Assembly (NCBI GenBank): GCA_964019425.1
Contig: OZ025786.1
Location: forward strand, 372,001-436,000
DNA length: 64,000 bases
Direction of reading: 5' to 3'
Origin: Flectonema sp. DT1601
Lineage: Eukaryota; Euglenozoa; Diplonemea; Diplonemida; Diplonemidae
The translations under genes and the position numbers were made by a program. This document shows, in pieces, positions 1 through 10,628 of the stretch. The notes under the pieces are model-generated. The model was not told the DNA's origin and made no database searches. It was given only the letters and a program-made list of their open reading frames with translations. How positions within the stretch are numbered: the stretch's first letter is position 1; every line of letters starts with the position of its first letter.

Positions 1-2
1 AA

Positions 3-371
3 CCAAAGCGAAGATGGACTATGCTAACGTTTAAGAATGGAGCACCAATGGAAGGTAGCGATTCCCTTTTAGAACTTGACAGGTCTCCTGCGTACATGTT
101 TGGAAGAGACTCTGCTATTGTTGATATTCCTGTTCATCATCCAAGTATTAGTATGCAGCATGCTGTTATTGTTTTTAGACTAACCCGAACAGATGATGAA
201 AATCGTCCGACCTCAAAACCTTATATCATCGACCTCGACTCTACTAACGGTACTTTCATAAATGGAAAACAACTAACCGGTAATCGCTATCAGCTTCTAC
301 ATACAAAAGATAGTATTAAATTGGGACAATCGACGAGAGAATATATGCTTATAGATTCCACAGGTGTATGA
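3..371 (+). CDS. FHA-domain protein, SNIP1/Pml1-like (5' end outside window)
   Basis: The reading frame is open to the left edge and reads PKRRW just before the first internal ATG at 21, so this is the 3' end of a longer gene. The visible part is a forkhead-associated domain that binds phosphothreonine peptides. It shows GRDSAIVDIP, the HPSISMQHAV stretch and DLDSTNGTFING. The family resemblance is to SNIP1/DAWDLE/Pml1, nuclear proteins tied to splicing and microRNA processing, where KPKRRW and STNGTF(L/I)NG recur and the FHA domain is also C-terminal. The ending (REYMLIDSTGV) is slightly shorter than I remember for SNIP1. A donor-like GTGTAT overlaps the last codons, so a further exon cannot be excluded. 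Naming rests on remembered family motifs. Confidence 0.8.
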   Translation, partial: PKRRWTMLTFKNGAPMEGSDSLLELDRSPAYMFGRDSAIVDIPVHHPSISMQHAVIVFRLTRTDDENRPTSKPYIIDLDSTNGTFINGKQLTGNRYQLLHTKDSIKLGQSTREYMLIDSTGV

Positions 372-510
372 CGAGTTTTTTCTTGTTTTCTTAATTCGAC
401 TGCTTGGCCGACCAACATAACTGTTGGTATTGCCGTCTTCTGTTGTCTTGTTGTTAGAATTACGTGATTTTGTTCTCATCAGGAAAAAAAAAAAAAAAAA
501 AAACTCCAAA

Positions 511-2319
511 ATGGGAAACTCTATTTCCACAATGAGCCCTCCAAAGGCGGTGACCAGAGTTGTCAGCGTTTATATTTTATTTTTGGTATACAAATGGTCG
601 AAGAGAGCTGCAACTAGAAACATGTTGCAAGAAAGAGCAACAAAGAAGAGAGGGGAGAGAGATGCGAAGAGAAAGAACGAATTTGGGGAGTTGAACTTTG
701 CAAAGTGCGCTGATAATTTGAAAATTATTAATATGACTGCCGGAGAGCTACTTGAAGCGATGAACAAGAGCGAGCTTTCATCAGAACAGATTGTTACCGC
801 TATTTGCGCTCGTGCAAAGCAAGCTGGTGAAGAATTGGACCTCTGCGCTGAAGAAAACTACACAAACGCCATCAAAGAGGCTCGTCTATGCGACGAAGAA
901 CGCAAAGCTGGTAAGCTCAGAGGTCTTCTACACGGTCTTCCTATTTCTATAAAAGATCAAATCCACTTAAAGGGATTTGACAGCACTTGCGGACTAGCAT
1001 GCAGAGTTGGAAAACCTCTCACATACACATCATGTTTAATTCAATTGTTATTAAATGAAGGAGCTATTCCTTACGTCAGATCAAATATCCCACAGTCTTT
1101 AATGTTACCAGAATCATTTAATGCTATTTGGGGTGTTGCTAAGAACCCATACGACAAGACAAGAACTCCTGGAGGAAGTAGTGGAGGAGAAGGTGGTTTA
1201 GTAGCTTGTGGAGCATCTCCGTTAGGTATCGGAACTGATATCGGAGGTTCAATTAGAATTCCTGCAGCTTTCTGTGGTGTTTGTGGATTCAAACCAACAC
1301 CTCAAAGAGTATCAGGACATGGTTGTGGTGTACCTCGTCCTGGTGATTCAACTGGTCAGAATGGAATTCCTTCTGTCGCTGGTCCACTTGCCAGATCAGT
1401 GTCTGACTTAGAACTTGTTATGCAGATCTGGTGTGGCGCTACTAACGACTCTCCTTCGATGAGTGATTTCGATACAACAGTTCCGAGATCTCCTTGGATC
1501 CCTCACACTGAAAAGATGAAATTTGGATATTTCATCAATGACGGTTTCTTCCCACCCAGCCCTTGCTACGAACGTGCCGTAGAAGCGACTGTAGCTGCGG
1601 TAAGAGCTGCTGGTTATGAAGTTGTTCCTATTAAGTTTGACTTAAGCGAGGAAGCTTTTAGCTATATTAAGTTAAGTGCTGCTGAGGGAAACATGCGAGG
1701 ATTTATTGACGGATTAGAAGGTGAAAAGCTCCACGAGTACTACAGTTTCTTGTACAACGTATCAAACATGCCAACTATGGTGCGTAATGCTGTAGTTTCT
1801 ATTCAAAAGATTATGGGAAAGAACAGAATGTCTTCTCTTGTCAACTGTGGTAGAAAACTAGACACTTACCAGTACTGGGCAGCTATTAATGTCAGAAACA
1901 AACAGAAGAATGCTTTCACTGAGTACATGCAACAGAATGGTATCTCTGCTGTATTATCTCCAGGGATGGGGATGTCGGCATTTAAACACGGAGGGTCAAC
2001 AAGATTGAGTATGGCATGCTCATACACTTTCTTATGGAATTTATTTCAATTCCCTGCAGGAACAGTTCCAGTAACTTACGTCAAAGAGGGTGAAGACAAT
2101 TACCCAAAAGTGTTTAAGGATACTTTAGAAGCATCTGCGTACTCTGATATTAAGGGAACAGTTGGCCTTCCTGTTTGCGTTCAAGTCACAACTCTTCCTT
2201 TCAAAGACGAACTTTGCATTGCAGCAATGAAGGTTGTTGAGACTGCTGTGCAGGACTTGTGGGAGAAACCAGAATTTAAAGCGTTCTCTTCACAGGTAAG
2301 TGCACCTCCTCTTAAGTAG
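511..2319 (+). CDS. FAAH-type amidase (amidase signature family)
   Basis: A serine hydrolase of the amidase-signature family, 602 residues, closest in plan to fatty-acid amide hydrolase, which cleaves lipid amides at membranes. The triad is visible: Lys148 in SIKDQ, Ser223 in PGGSSGGEGG and nucleophile Ser247 in GTDIGGSIRIP. The spacings (75 and 24 residues) equal those of mammalian FAAH. An N-terminal hydrophobic segment (about residues 14-30) could anchor it. The start at 511 was chosen because it follows the acceptor-like TTGTTCTCATCAG at 481-482 and a poly-A leader; the frame is open further upstream but has no ATG. The resulting N-terminus MGNSIS fits an N-myristoylation site (Gly2, Ser6). 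The function is well supported; the substrate is not known. Confidence 0.9.
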   Translation: MGNSISTMSPPKAVTRVVSVYILFLVYKWSKRAATRNMLQERATKKRGERDAKRKNEFGELNFAKCADNLKIINMTAGELLEAMNKSELSSEQIVTAICARAKQAGEELDLCAEENYTNAIKEARLCDEERKAGKLRGLLHGLPISIKDQIHLKGFDSTCGLACRVGKPLTYTSCLIQLLLNEGAIPYVRSNIPQSLMLPESFNAIWGVAKNPYDKTRTPGGSSGGEGGLVACGASPLGIGTDIGGSIRIPAAFCGVCGFKPTPQRVSGHGCGVPRPGDSTGQNGIPSVAGPLARSVSDLELVMQIWCGATNDSPSMSDFDTTVPRSPWIPHTEKMKFGYFINDGFFPPSPCYERAVEATVAAVRAAGYEVVPIKFDLSEEAFSYIKLSAAEGNMRGFIDGLEGEKLHEYYSFLYNVSNMPTMVRNAVVSIQKIMGKNRMSSLVNCGRKLDTYQYWAAINVRNKQKNAFTEYMQQNGISAVLSPGMGMSAFKHGGSTRLSMACSYTFLWNLFQFPAGTVPVTYVKEGEDNYPKVFKDTLEASAYSDIKGTVGLPVCVQVTTLPFKDELCIAAMKVVETAVQDLWEKPEFKAFSSQVSAPPLK

Positions 2320-3012
2320 ATGAGGGTACCTACTTTGAGGCAATCTGAACACTTCTGACTGCTTTGTCTTGAAGATGATTTCATTGATGGGCGATTGCAA
2401 GTCTGTAAGTTTTGAGATCATTAATTTTTATTTTCATTAATCTTTTCTTTTTTTTGTTTGTTTGTAGTTGCAATGAAGGGAGTATTTGAAGGGATATCTC
2501 ACTATTATTTCATAATTGAAGTTAGAAACATTGATTATAATGTAGAGCGTGTACGTCATTTGCAGAGTGTTAGCCTGTATTAACATTATTAGTCACTTGT
2601 GTCATGAGTTTTTTTAATTTCATTATTTAGCTTTGATACAATACGGTGATTTATATTCGGATAAACCTAATCAAACAATTTATCCCCAACACCAACGAAA
2701 AAAAAAAGAATAATTATTTTCTTTCAAAAATTAACTTTTCTGGATGACAGCACCGAACGGTAGTAAGCTATCTGGGAGTTCATTGATTTTTTTTTATTTA
2801 TTTTTTTTGTTTTTAATCCGCCTCCCACCCAACGTGATAAGCATGTGTGGCATGAACCATCGTTTTGATTGTTTTATTTGTTTTTTTTAAAATTAGTTTT
2901 TTATGTTCAAAACAGCAGATAGATGTTTCTTATGAAAAAAAAGCAAAAAAAAAAAAACATTTTTAAAAGGCTTATTTATATTTTGATGTGGTTTTATATT
3001 TTTGTTTAACAG
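2320..3012. other. Intergenic region with poly-T/poly-A runs and a dispersed repeat
   Basis: No coding signal. It contains long T and A runs, the 90-base dispersed repeat at 2592-2682 (listed separately), and at its right end the pyrimidine-rich acceptor TTTTTGTTTAACAG (AG at 3011-3012) that precedes the next gene. The 3' end of the amidase transcript must lie here, but no canonical signal stands out. Confidence 0.6.
2592..2682 (+). repeat. 90-bp dispersed repeat, copy 1
   Basis: This stretch (beginning AGTCACTTGTGTCATGAG and ending CCTAATCAAACA) recurs at 35911-35997 with a few substitutions. Both copies lie on the + strand and begin about 270-290 bases after the stop codon of a gene (amidase, amidohydrolase). 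It could be a shared 3'UTR or small-RNA element. No function is inferred. Confidence 0.65.
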
Positions 3013-3044
3013 ATCTTATAAGAAGGGGATACGATTCCCGAAAA

Positions 3045-5359
3045 ATGCAAGACTTAGGGGAACCAATTCCAATGCCTCCGGCACCCCCTCCCGTCGCAAG
3101 GACTGATGATGATCTTTCTGGTGAAAATAAGCCTCTCCCTCGCATCATAGCATCAAATCTACCAAAGTCTTGGGGAAATATTAATCTGGGAAAATTCTTT
3201 GAACAATTCGGTGCGGTTACAGACTGTGGACTCTTGCCAGGAACTGATAAAGGATATGTTTTATTGTCAAATGTCGGTGATATCTTGAAAGCAGTTCGAT
3301 CTGTACCACAACTACCACCTGTTGAATATTGTAAAATAACAGCTATAGTTGATGATGGTGAGGGAACTCCTCCTGAGCAAATCCAACAACCAATATCGGA
3401 CATAAAGAGGCCAAGGTTAGATGATACATCTCTTGGTGACCCTCAACCTCCATTGAGAGTACCAGACAATAACAACAACACCTCCCATATTAACGATGAT
3501 AGACTTCGAAAACAAAAGCCACAACTTCCTTTATCAATGCACGGTGATATGGGAAGGAAGTCTTTTCATGATAATTTGAGTGGTAATGTTCCTCCCGAGG
3601 GACAAGACTTGGTAAGAGCTCTAAGTGGAAATGGTCAAGTAGCAAATATAATAACAGCAATGCAAGAAAAGAACAGAGAACAGGGAATGGTTGGGCAAGT
3701 ACCTCATCACCATCACCATCACCATCACCAACATCACCACCGAAACCATCATAATCGTCATGTTGGTGGTAGGGGTGGTGGTAGTGTTGGAGTAGGTGTT
3801 GGTGGTATGGGGGATTCCCGTCAACCAGCTCTGGCTCGTTTTTTAACGACTCCAGTTGGACCAACAGGAGTTCCAGCATCTGGTCCAATTAATACAAATA
3901 ACCCAACTAATATGGATACACTAAAAAAGAACCTTCTCAGCAACCCAGCAATAAGAAACGCATTACAGCAAATGACAGCAGCACAGGGAAGTTCTTTGTT
4001 GCCACCAACGCAGGTTGTTACAAAACCTATTGTTGGCGTTGGAGGGTTAGCGCAACCAGCAACAAATGGAGCTAATATTTTGTCTCAATTACAGAGTGCA
4101 GTTGCAGGTAGAGTGCAGCAGCCTCAGGCTCAGCCATTTCCAACACCAACTCCAACTCCGCAGCTTCAGCCTCCTCAGGGAGGTGGAGTAGTACAGCAAT
4201 TAATTCAAACACTTGCTTCTGTTCAAGGTCAAAGTCAGGCATCTCTAACTCCGCAGCCACCAAATAGGGGAATTCCCCCTTCTTTAACATCTCCTCCTAA
4301 TCAACAGTCTTCTAATCAGCTTCTTGATTTAGTTAAGAATCTTAATAGTAATAAACAGCTACCTCCTCCAGCAGCCGTTCCGGGTTCGCTACCTCCATCC
4401 CAACATCCATCTGCTGCACCGCCTATGCAGCCGAATACATCGAACTTAGCAGCTTTGTTGCAGTCACCAGGATTGTTACAAAATCAGGCTTTGATGAAGC
4501 AGGTGACTGCTGCTATTCCTGCGAGTTCTAAACCTGTAATTCCATTGATGCCTACTCAGGTGTCAACACCAAGCAAGGGGATGAGTAAACAGAAATCTGA
4601 CATCTTATCAAAACGACCAGAAGGAAGCGACGCTGTCTACGTTATGATGAAGAGCAGTTGTCATGAATTCTTAGCACAGAGTGTTGAACATGAATTATGG
4701 TTTGTTTTTATTGTTGTTATTCAGATCCACTAAACTTGGTTTGAAAACTTTAAAAAAAAAAAAAAAAAAAGTGGGCGCTACACAGCATGTTAAACAATAA
4801 AAAAACCCAATAGGTACACCACTGATGCCATGGCAGAACAACTTAACGCGCATCTCCGAAGCAACAAGTCGGTCATACTTATATTCTCTGTTAGAGGATC
4901 GGGTTACTTCACTGGATACGCAGAGATGTTGGGACCTGTGAGAAATCGAAGCAAACACTTAACTATTAGGGTGTGCATTGTACTGTCTTAGAGTAGTCAT
5001 TTGATGATTTTATAAATAAAAACACAAAACAGGATATCGTTGATTTATTACCATCATCATGGACACAGATATTTCGTATTAACTGGAGAAGAGTGGGAAC
5101 TGTTGAATTCCCTGACACGGTTCACTTACGTGCAGACGGTCGTCCAATTCAAAGCGTCAGAGACGGTGACGTCGTCTCTCCAGAACAAGGAGCTATATTA
5201 TGTTCTATGATTGACGACGCTGCCAACCCTTCGAACAGCAAACCAGAAGTTGCTTCTCCAGTAAAGAATACTCCCTCTGATCCTGCTGCTGCTGGTGAAA
5301 ATATGGATTTCTCAAAACTCACCTACGAGGAATACGTTAACCTGATGAAGGGAGAATAG
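3045..5359 (+). CDS. RRM plus YTH-domain RNA-binding protein (m6A reader), three exons
   Basis: Exons 3045-4699, 4814-4937 and 5033-5359 join in frame to about 701 residues. Introns are GTTTGT...TAG (114 bases) and GTGAGA...CAG (95 bases). An N-terminal RRM (about residues 33-100, RIIASNLPKSWG to KGYVLL) is followed by a long low-complexity Pro/Gln/Asn region with a His-rich run near 3705-3760. A C-terminal YTH domain follows: the first exon ends in SSCHEFLAQSVEHEL, the Trp codon is split by intron 1, exon 2 reads SVILIFSVRGSGYFTGYAEM, and exon 3 has SSWTQIFRINW, TVHLRADGRPIQSVRDG. The two Trp (VEHELW, SSWTQ) fit the aromatic cage that holds N6-methyladenosine. The start follows the acceptor at 3011-3012. 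An RRM ahead of YTH is uncommon. Exon joins are inferred from sequence only. Confidence 0.85.
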
Positions 5360-5905
5360 GGAACTAAGTAACGAAAGTGTTGTAAGCTTTGGGTTAGCAC
5401 TCTTTTTTTAAAACAATTATCTGCATTTTGATATTTTGGCTACTACGTCAAGTTCGTGTATGAGGTAATTCCCAAAAAACCAGAAAAAAAAAAAATGAAA
5501 ATGAAAATGAAAAAAAAATTATAAAAAAAGAAACCACAAAAATGTAAAAAAAAAAAAAAAAAAACCCTTTTAGTGTTCTTCGTGCTGGAGTTTGATCTTC
5601 CAAGAGAGAGAGAAACGGTAAAATCAAGGAACTAATTTATTGATTTTGGTGTTTAACTATCACTTTGTAGCTTCGATCACCGATGATAGTCAGACCGAAA
5701 CGAAACTTTACATACACACTGAGCCACTAAGTGTGCCTGTAGCAAGTTTTTTAAGCCAACAAGCGACGATAAAAAAGAAAAGGAAGAAACAGACTATTGT
5801 AACACGAGAAAAAAAAAAAAAAGAAAAAGAAGAAAAAAAGAATGATGAAGAAAAATGAACGAAAAAAAATAAAACAAAAATTACCGTACATTCGGGGTCG
5901 TTTTC

Positions 5906-5937
<32 letters not shown>

Positions 5938-6020
5938 GAAAAAAAAAAAAAGGAAATATTGGTAGGCCAACCAACGTTTGTTTTTGTTATGTTTATGTGA
6001 ATTGATTTTTTCCCTCACAG
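5360..6020. other. Intergenic low-complexity region
   Basis: Dense A-runs and T-runs (5480-5570, 5805-5860, 5910-5950). Open frames here are Lys- or Phe-rich artefacts of these tracts. The right end is TTTTTTCCCTCACAG (AG 6019-6020), the probable acceptor of the next gene. Confidence 0.6.
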
Positions 6021-6027
6021 TCTAAAA

Positions 6028-6843
6028 ATGATTACGCCAGAAGTAATTGAGAACAGGAGAAAGCTTCTTCAACCGTATGCTTTGTTTTTTACTCGGAAAC
6101 AACTATGTTCTTATTCGAGTCCTTTTTAAAAAAAAAAAAAAACAGGTGCGAAGCAGCACTTGCAGCCCTTCAGCAGAAAGTTGAAGCTGAGGATAAAATA
6201 GTGATGGAAAACATTTTCAAGGCTGAAATGAATTTCAGAAAGAATGCCGGCAATGCAATTGCTGAAAGGAATGCTTTACTATCAACAAACCCTGATTACT
6301 TCCCTCATTGCATATCACAAATAACCGACCTGACTCCTGCAGATGCCAGTCTTTTACAACACCTCAAAAATATCAAAACAACCTACAAAGCTGAAGGCTT
6401 AAAAAAAAGAGTGACACTCGTATTCGAACAAAACCCACTTATAAGTAACACTGAGCTCTGGATTGAGCTTACGGGTACTGAACAGGATGTGACTTTTAGT
6501 GGAATTGAGTTTTTAACTTCAAGTAAATCGGAACCGAAAAAGAATTTGAAACGATCAAAGCCGGTTGATACTCCATATGTGTTCTTTAAGTCATTTGAAA
6601 AAGATGCGGATGAAGCTGAGGTATGTTCACCTTTAGCTGTATTAGTTTATGTTGGTTCGCGGTTTCGTGTGTGCACAAACAAAAGTTTTTCTTTTGAAAA
6701 AACTAATAACAATAACAAAATTGCCACAAAAACACTCACAGGGTGAAACTTTGTTTGAAGATCTACTTAGCATCGAACTGAACGGTACCAACCCTGTCGA
6801 CGAAGAATGTGAAGAAGAAGACGCAATGGAAAGCGAAGACTGA
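6028..6843 (+). CDS. NAP/SET family histone chaperone, three exons
   Basis: Exons 6028-6074, 6146-6620 and 6742-6843 join in frame to 207 residues. Introns are GTATGC...ACAG (71 bases) and GTATGT...ACAG (121 bases). The product has an N-terminal helix (VEAEDKIVMENIFKAEMNFR), the NAP fold segment with RNALLSTNPDYFPHCI, the strand VTLVFEQNPLISNTELWIEL (compare YRIDFYFDENPYFENK in SET), a FFKSF motif and an acidic tail EECEEEDAMESED. NAP/SET proteins carry H2A-H2B or H3-H4 to chromatin. The size is close to small SET/Vps75 members. The start follows the acceptor at 6019-6020 by eight bases. The 15-codon first exon is too short to be found by ORF length alone. Confidence 0.8.
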
Positions 6844-7047
6844 GAGATCGCAATGAAAAGATATCAGTAGACGATCAGTTTATTAATCTTTACGAATAGT
6901 AGTATTTTCCACTAACCCTACGTCATCATTGTTTTGATAATAATGAAACTAAGCAAATCCTGTATCTTCATTATTATCAGAGTTTTATTATGTTCCCTTT
7001 CTTTATTAGAGTAAGTTAGTTTACATTGAATTATTACTCCACAGCGC

Positions 7048-8472
7048 ATGCTGAGGTGCAACATGACTAACAGCTTCGAAAATGACGATGACAATCTGAA
7101 GTTGCGGGGGGAGGACTCAGATGAAGAATTCTCATTAGAACACTACCTCGATGTTAATATGGGTCGATATCAGTGGATTACACTTCTAGCATTGGGTCTT
7201 TCGAATGCAGCTGATTGTACTGAACTGATGTTGATTTCATTTATTATGCCAAAGTTAGACTTTACTGACACCATGAAAGGTATCCTATCAGGTTCAATGT
7301 TTTTGGGAATGATTGTTGGAGGTCTGTGTTCAGGTAGCTTATCAGGGATGATTGGCAGAAGAAAATGTTTGATATCCGCACTCTCAGTTAATGTTATTTT
7401 CGGTACGCTAACAGCGCTATTCCCTAATAGTTGGGAATGGATCTTCTTCTGTAGAACCACTGCAGGTGTTGGCGTTGGAGGGACAGTCCCAGCCATGTTC
7501 ACGATGGCTTCAGAAATAACTTCACAGAAATACCGAGGACAGTTTATCAACATGGTGTGCACCTGTTGGATGGTTGGTGGCATATTCACAGGCGGAACTG
7601 CCTGGGTGATGCTTGGCTACTACGATTTGAGTTGGAGATATTTGTGTGCTGCTTCACAAGTTCCATCAATTGTGGCGTTGGCGGTACTTTTTTTGTACGT
7701 TCTCGAAACACCAAAATATTATGTGTCGAAAAGAGACGAAGAGAGCCTTCGAGATGTTCTCACAACAATGGCTAAAAGAAACAAAGCAGAACCACCACCA
7801 CCAGTCCCCTTGCTTACAGAAATGTGTGGCGGTGAAATAGAAGAACGTGTCACGTTAAAGGAAAGTATAAAAATATTGAGAGAGCTATACTCGAAAAGAA
7901 TGATAAGGACTACTTGCTTACTAACAGTAACGTGGTTTACTTTATCATTTGGTTGGTATGGGATTATATTGTGGGTTCCAAAGCTGTTCGATAGATTTGG
8001 ACACGATGACATCTACGGTGATGCTTTACTTGTTCAAATAGCAACCCTACCAGGGAATGTAGCGAGTGCAATATTAATTGATCGTCTTGGTAGGAAGAAA
8101 TTGTTAATATCATCAATGACGTTATCATGTTTTATTTGTGTAGCCCTCGGTTTTCAAAATACGCTAACAGGAACAGTGATACTAGCGTGTGTTTATAATG
8201 GAATATCAATAGCAGGATGGAATTCATTAGGTTGTTTAACTTCTGAATCATTTCCAACGGCTGAACGAAGTACCGCAGTTGGGTTACTGTCTTCTGTTGG
8301 CAAGCTGGCTAGTGGACTCTCTCAAGTAGCGTTTGGTGTTATGTTTTATTATAATCTTCCATACTCTGCTATACTGTTTCTAGCTGCAGGTATGATGTTG
8401 CTCGGATCAATAGCAACTTCATTTCTTCCTTTCGAACCAATGAATCACAGTATAGATGATGTTCTCGTCTAA
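7048..8472 (+). CDS. Major facilitator transporter, SVOP/SV2-like
   Basis: 474 residues with about twelve hydrophobic spans. Landmarks are GRYQWITLLALGLSNAADCTELMLIS in the first span, the MFS loop 2-3 motif GRRKCL, GVGVGGTVPAMFTMASE in span 4-5, and LGRKKLL in the second half. The layout and WITLL...DA-E-M pattern resemble SVOP/SLC22-type MFS transporters; the substrate is unknown. The AG of an acceptor-like TTATTACTCCACAG ends at 7044, so the mRNA leader would be only three bases before the ATG at 7048. The second ATG at 7063 (MTNSFEN) is an alternative start, five residues shorter. No intron was seen. Confidence 0.85.
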   Translation: MLRCNMTNSFENDDDNLKLRGEDSDEEFSLEHYLDVNMGRYQWITLLALGLSNAADCTELMLISFIMPKLDFTDTMKGILSGSMFLGMIVGGLCSGSLSGMIGRRKCLISALSVNVIFGTLTALFPNSWEWIFFCRTTAGVGVGGTVPAMFTMASEITSQKYRGQFINMVCTCWMVGGIFTGGTAWVMLGYYDLSWRYLCAASQVPSIVALAVLFLYVLETPKYYVSKRDEESLRDVLTTMAKRNKAEPPPPVPLLTEMCGGEIEERVTLKESIKILRELYSKRMIRTTCLLTVTWFTLSFGWYGIILWVPKLFDRFGHDDIYGDALLVQIATLPGNVASAILIDRLGRKKLLISSMTLSCFICVALGFQNTLTGTVILACVYNGISIAGWNSLGCLTSESFPTAERSTAVGLLSSVGKLASGLSQVAFGVMFYYNLPYSAILFLAAGMMLLGSIATSFLPFEPMNHSIDDVLV

Positions 8473-8744
8473 AAAGTAGTTTGTCTACTCCGATTGCATG
8501 CATTCGAGGGGTGGATACCTTATCAGTTTGAAATCTGTATAAGCGATTCATTGTAACAATAAAAAAAAAGAATCAACAGAGATGATCGACGTAGACAATC
8601 ACTCCAGTAAGAATATCTCTTGTTGTCAACACAGCAATCAGAAATGTTTAGTTCGTTCTTTCCAAATACATTTTTCCCTTCCTTTCTCCTATTCTCTTTG
8701 ATCAAAATAATTTCCCACTGAATTAACCACAGAAAGACAGCTGT

Positions 8745-9830
8745 GATGAATGTAATAACCCTCCCCGCAGCAACATGCTGCGATAATATTGCAGGCCATA
8801 GCCACGGGGAGAGTTATTGCACGGTTTGTAATTATTATTATTATTTTTTTTTTTTGTACCGACGTTGTTGGAGAAGAAACTATTCAGATTGAAAGCCGTT
8901 ATTTCTAGTCATGACTTATAATCCCGATTCTCTCTGCGTTCAACGAAAAGTCGGCAATGACCTCGATGTTAGAAGGACTGAGAGTGTTATCGGTGAGGAA
9001 GGTTGGAGGACGTGACGAAGTCGTCTGCGGAAGGTGAGGAGACTAATCTGGATAGCTTTTTTTTTTGTTTCATTCCTTAACTATAGCAGTTGCTTATACA
9101 CAGGATAGGTGGGTTCATCCCCCTTCCTTATTTCATTCCTCCTCCACAATGCAAGGGAAAAAAAACGAATTTCAGCAGCCTCATTGCGAAACAAAGTTGC
9201 GGAAAGAATCACTGGTTTTTTTTTTTTTTTTTTTGCAAGTTCTCCTTTCTTTTCTATTTTATATCCCATTCCTGGTCAAAAGTGATTCTGATACACAATA
9301 ATCAAGATGATAAGGATATGGTCCCAATCCTTTTCTTATTTAATCCGTCCTCGATAACGCAGGTGAGAATAACAAAGCAGCATACTGCGATCGTTGAACC
9401 TAAAGCTACGGAAAGAATTATTGGGTTTACTATTTTTTTTTTCTCTCTTTTTTTTTTCCTTTTTGCAACGACGAAGTCGGTAGAAGAAGACTATTCGGTT
9501 TATATATTTTTTATGTTATCTATTCTCCCCTTGCTATCAACAAAAAATACAAAGGCTATTATCTGAATGATTTTTTTATGTCCATTCCTATATGTGATTG
9601 CCATACACAATAATCACGGAAGATAAGGTAGGTTTCCAATATTTTTCTTATTTTAGTCGCACCTCCAATAACGTATTTTTATGAGAATAATAACGAATGT
9701 CAGCAGCATACTGCGATCATTGCGGAACATAGCTACAGGAGAGTTATTTTATTATTTATTTTTTTTTTTTAAAATTCGTCCTCAGCAACATATTTGTAAG
9801 AGAGAATTAACGAATATCAGCAACGTGTCT
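8745..9830. repeat. Degenerate tandem repeat, unit about 200-300 bp
   Basis: Related blocks begin near 9098, 9291 and 9603 with ACACA-ATAATCA-like sequence. They continue through a C-rich TT-run, 'CAGCAGC.T..TGCGA', and end in '(G)GAGAGTTATT' or 'GAAAGAATTATTG' plus a T-run. A partial block lies at 8745-8830. The blocks are strongly diverged, so boundaries are approximate. Seen by eye only. Confidence 0.5.
8866..8943 (+). repeat. 75-bp dispersed motif, divergent copy
   Basis: Shares AGATTGAAAGCCGTTATTTC, a preceding GGAGAAGAAACT and a trailing TCTGCGTT with 27687-27757 (+) and, inverted, with 22377-22452 and 29268-29338. The middle of this copy differs from the other three. It could be a remnant of the same mobile or structured element. 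Confidence 0.6.
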
Positions 9831-10084
9831 TCCTGTTCCTAAATGAGTAGATTATTTATAGTAAATTTGAGAGAAAGTTTAACAAAATAGTGTAGATTCT
9901 AGCTACGCAACTTTTCGCGTGTTTCTTTCAACGATGTGGATTAGTCTTTTCAGAAGTAAATGTTGACAATCATCCGCTCCGTCGACAAAACAAGAAAAAA
10001 AAACCCGCTTTTTTTTTTTATGGTGATACACTATTTTAATAAAAAAAAGGTTTCTATTTGTTATTTTACATTCATTCTTTGTTA

Positions 10085-10115
<31 letters not shown>

Positions 10116-10628
10116 TTTCCCTTCATTTTTCCCTGCCGTCTGACTTCTGCAGGTGGCATCTAGCCGTTGACTTTTTTATATATATTTTTTTTAACTTGTA
10201 CTACGAAAGGAAAATATGTTTGACCCGATAGATCGCAGTTCACAAATTTCGTTTTCCGTTTTGCCTTCCGTATTTTTCTCTAGTTGCGTAGCTGAGATCA
10301 AACTGAACCTCAGCATCAGCAACTGTGAAAAAAAAAAGCAAAACATCGTGTGTGTGTTCGTAAAGGGTTTTCCGATTTCTAACTGGCAGCGTCATGGTCT
10401 ACGCAAGACATTCTTTAACCATATTTGTACTACAGGAATTAGCGAACAAAAATATGGTAAAAAAAAAAATCTTTTTCAGCAACCAAAAAACACTTCTCGG
10501 AGGGATTTCTTTTATATTTTCTGTACATTTTTTTTTAGCAATTTTTTTTATTACGTTTTTTTTTTTTTTTTTCCATAGTTTTCTTATTCACACAACAAAA
10601 AAAAAAAAAAAAAAAAAAAAAAAGAATA

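Larger units (their letters stand above)
8473..10628. other. 2.1-kb non-coding region with decayed repeats
   Basis: No gene is recognised. It holds a 75-base motif (8866-8943) shared with the palindrome region, and three or more diverged tandem-like segments between 8750 and 9830. It also has an ATT microsatellite (10083-10115) and very long T/A tracts ending in a pure A-run just before the next ATG. Open frames here are translations of homopolymer tracts. Confidence 0.6.

Noticed and set aside
5093-5359. A separate small gene starting GTGGGAACTG
   Set aside because: It lacks an ATG and reads as the last part of the YTH domain; it joins in frame to the upstream exons.
9065-10578. Several Phe- and Lys-rich open frames
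   Set aside because: They are translations of T- and A-runs, without ATG context, conservation or domain.
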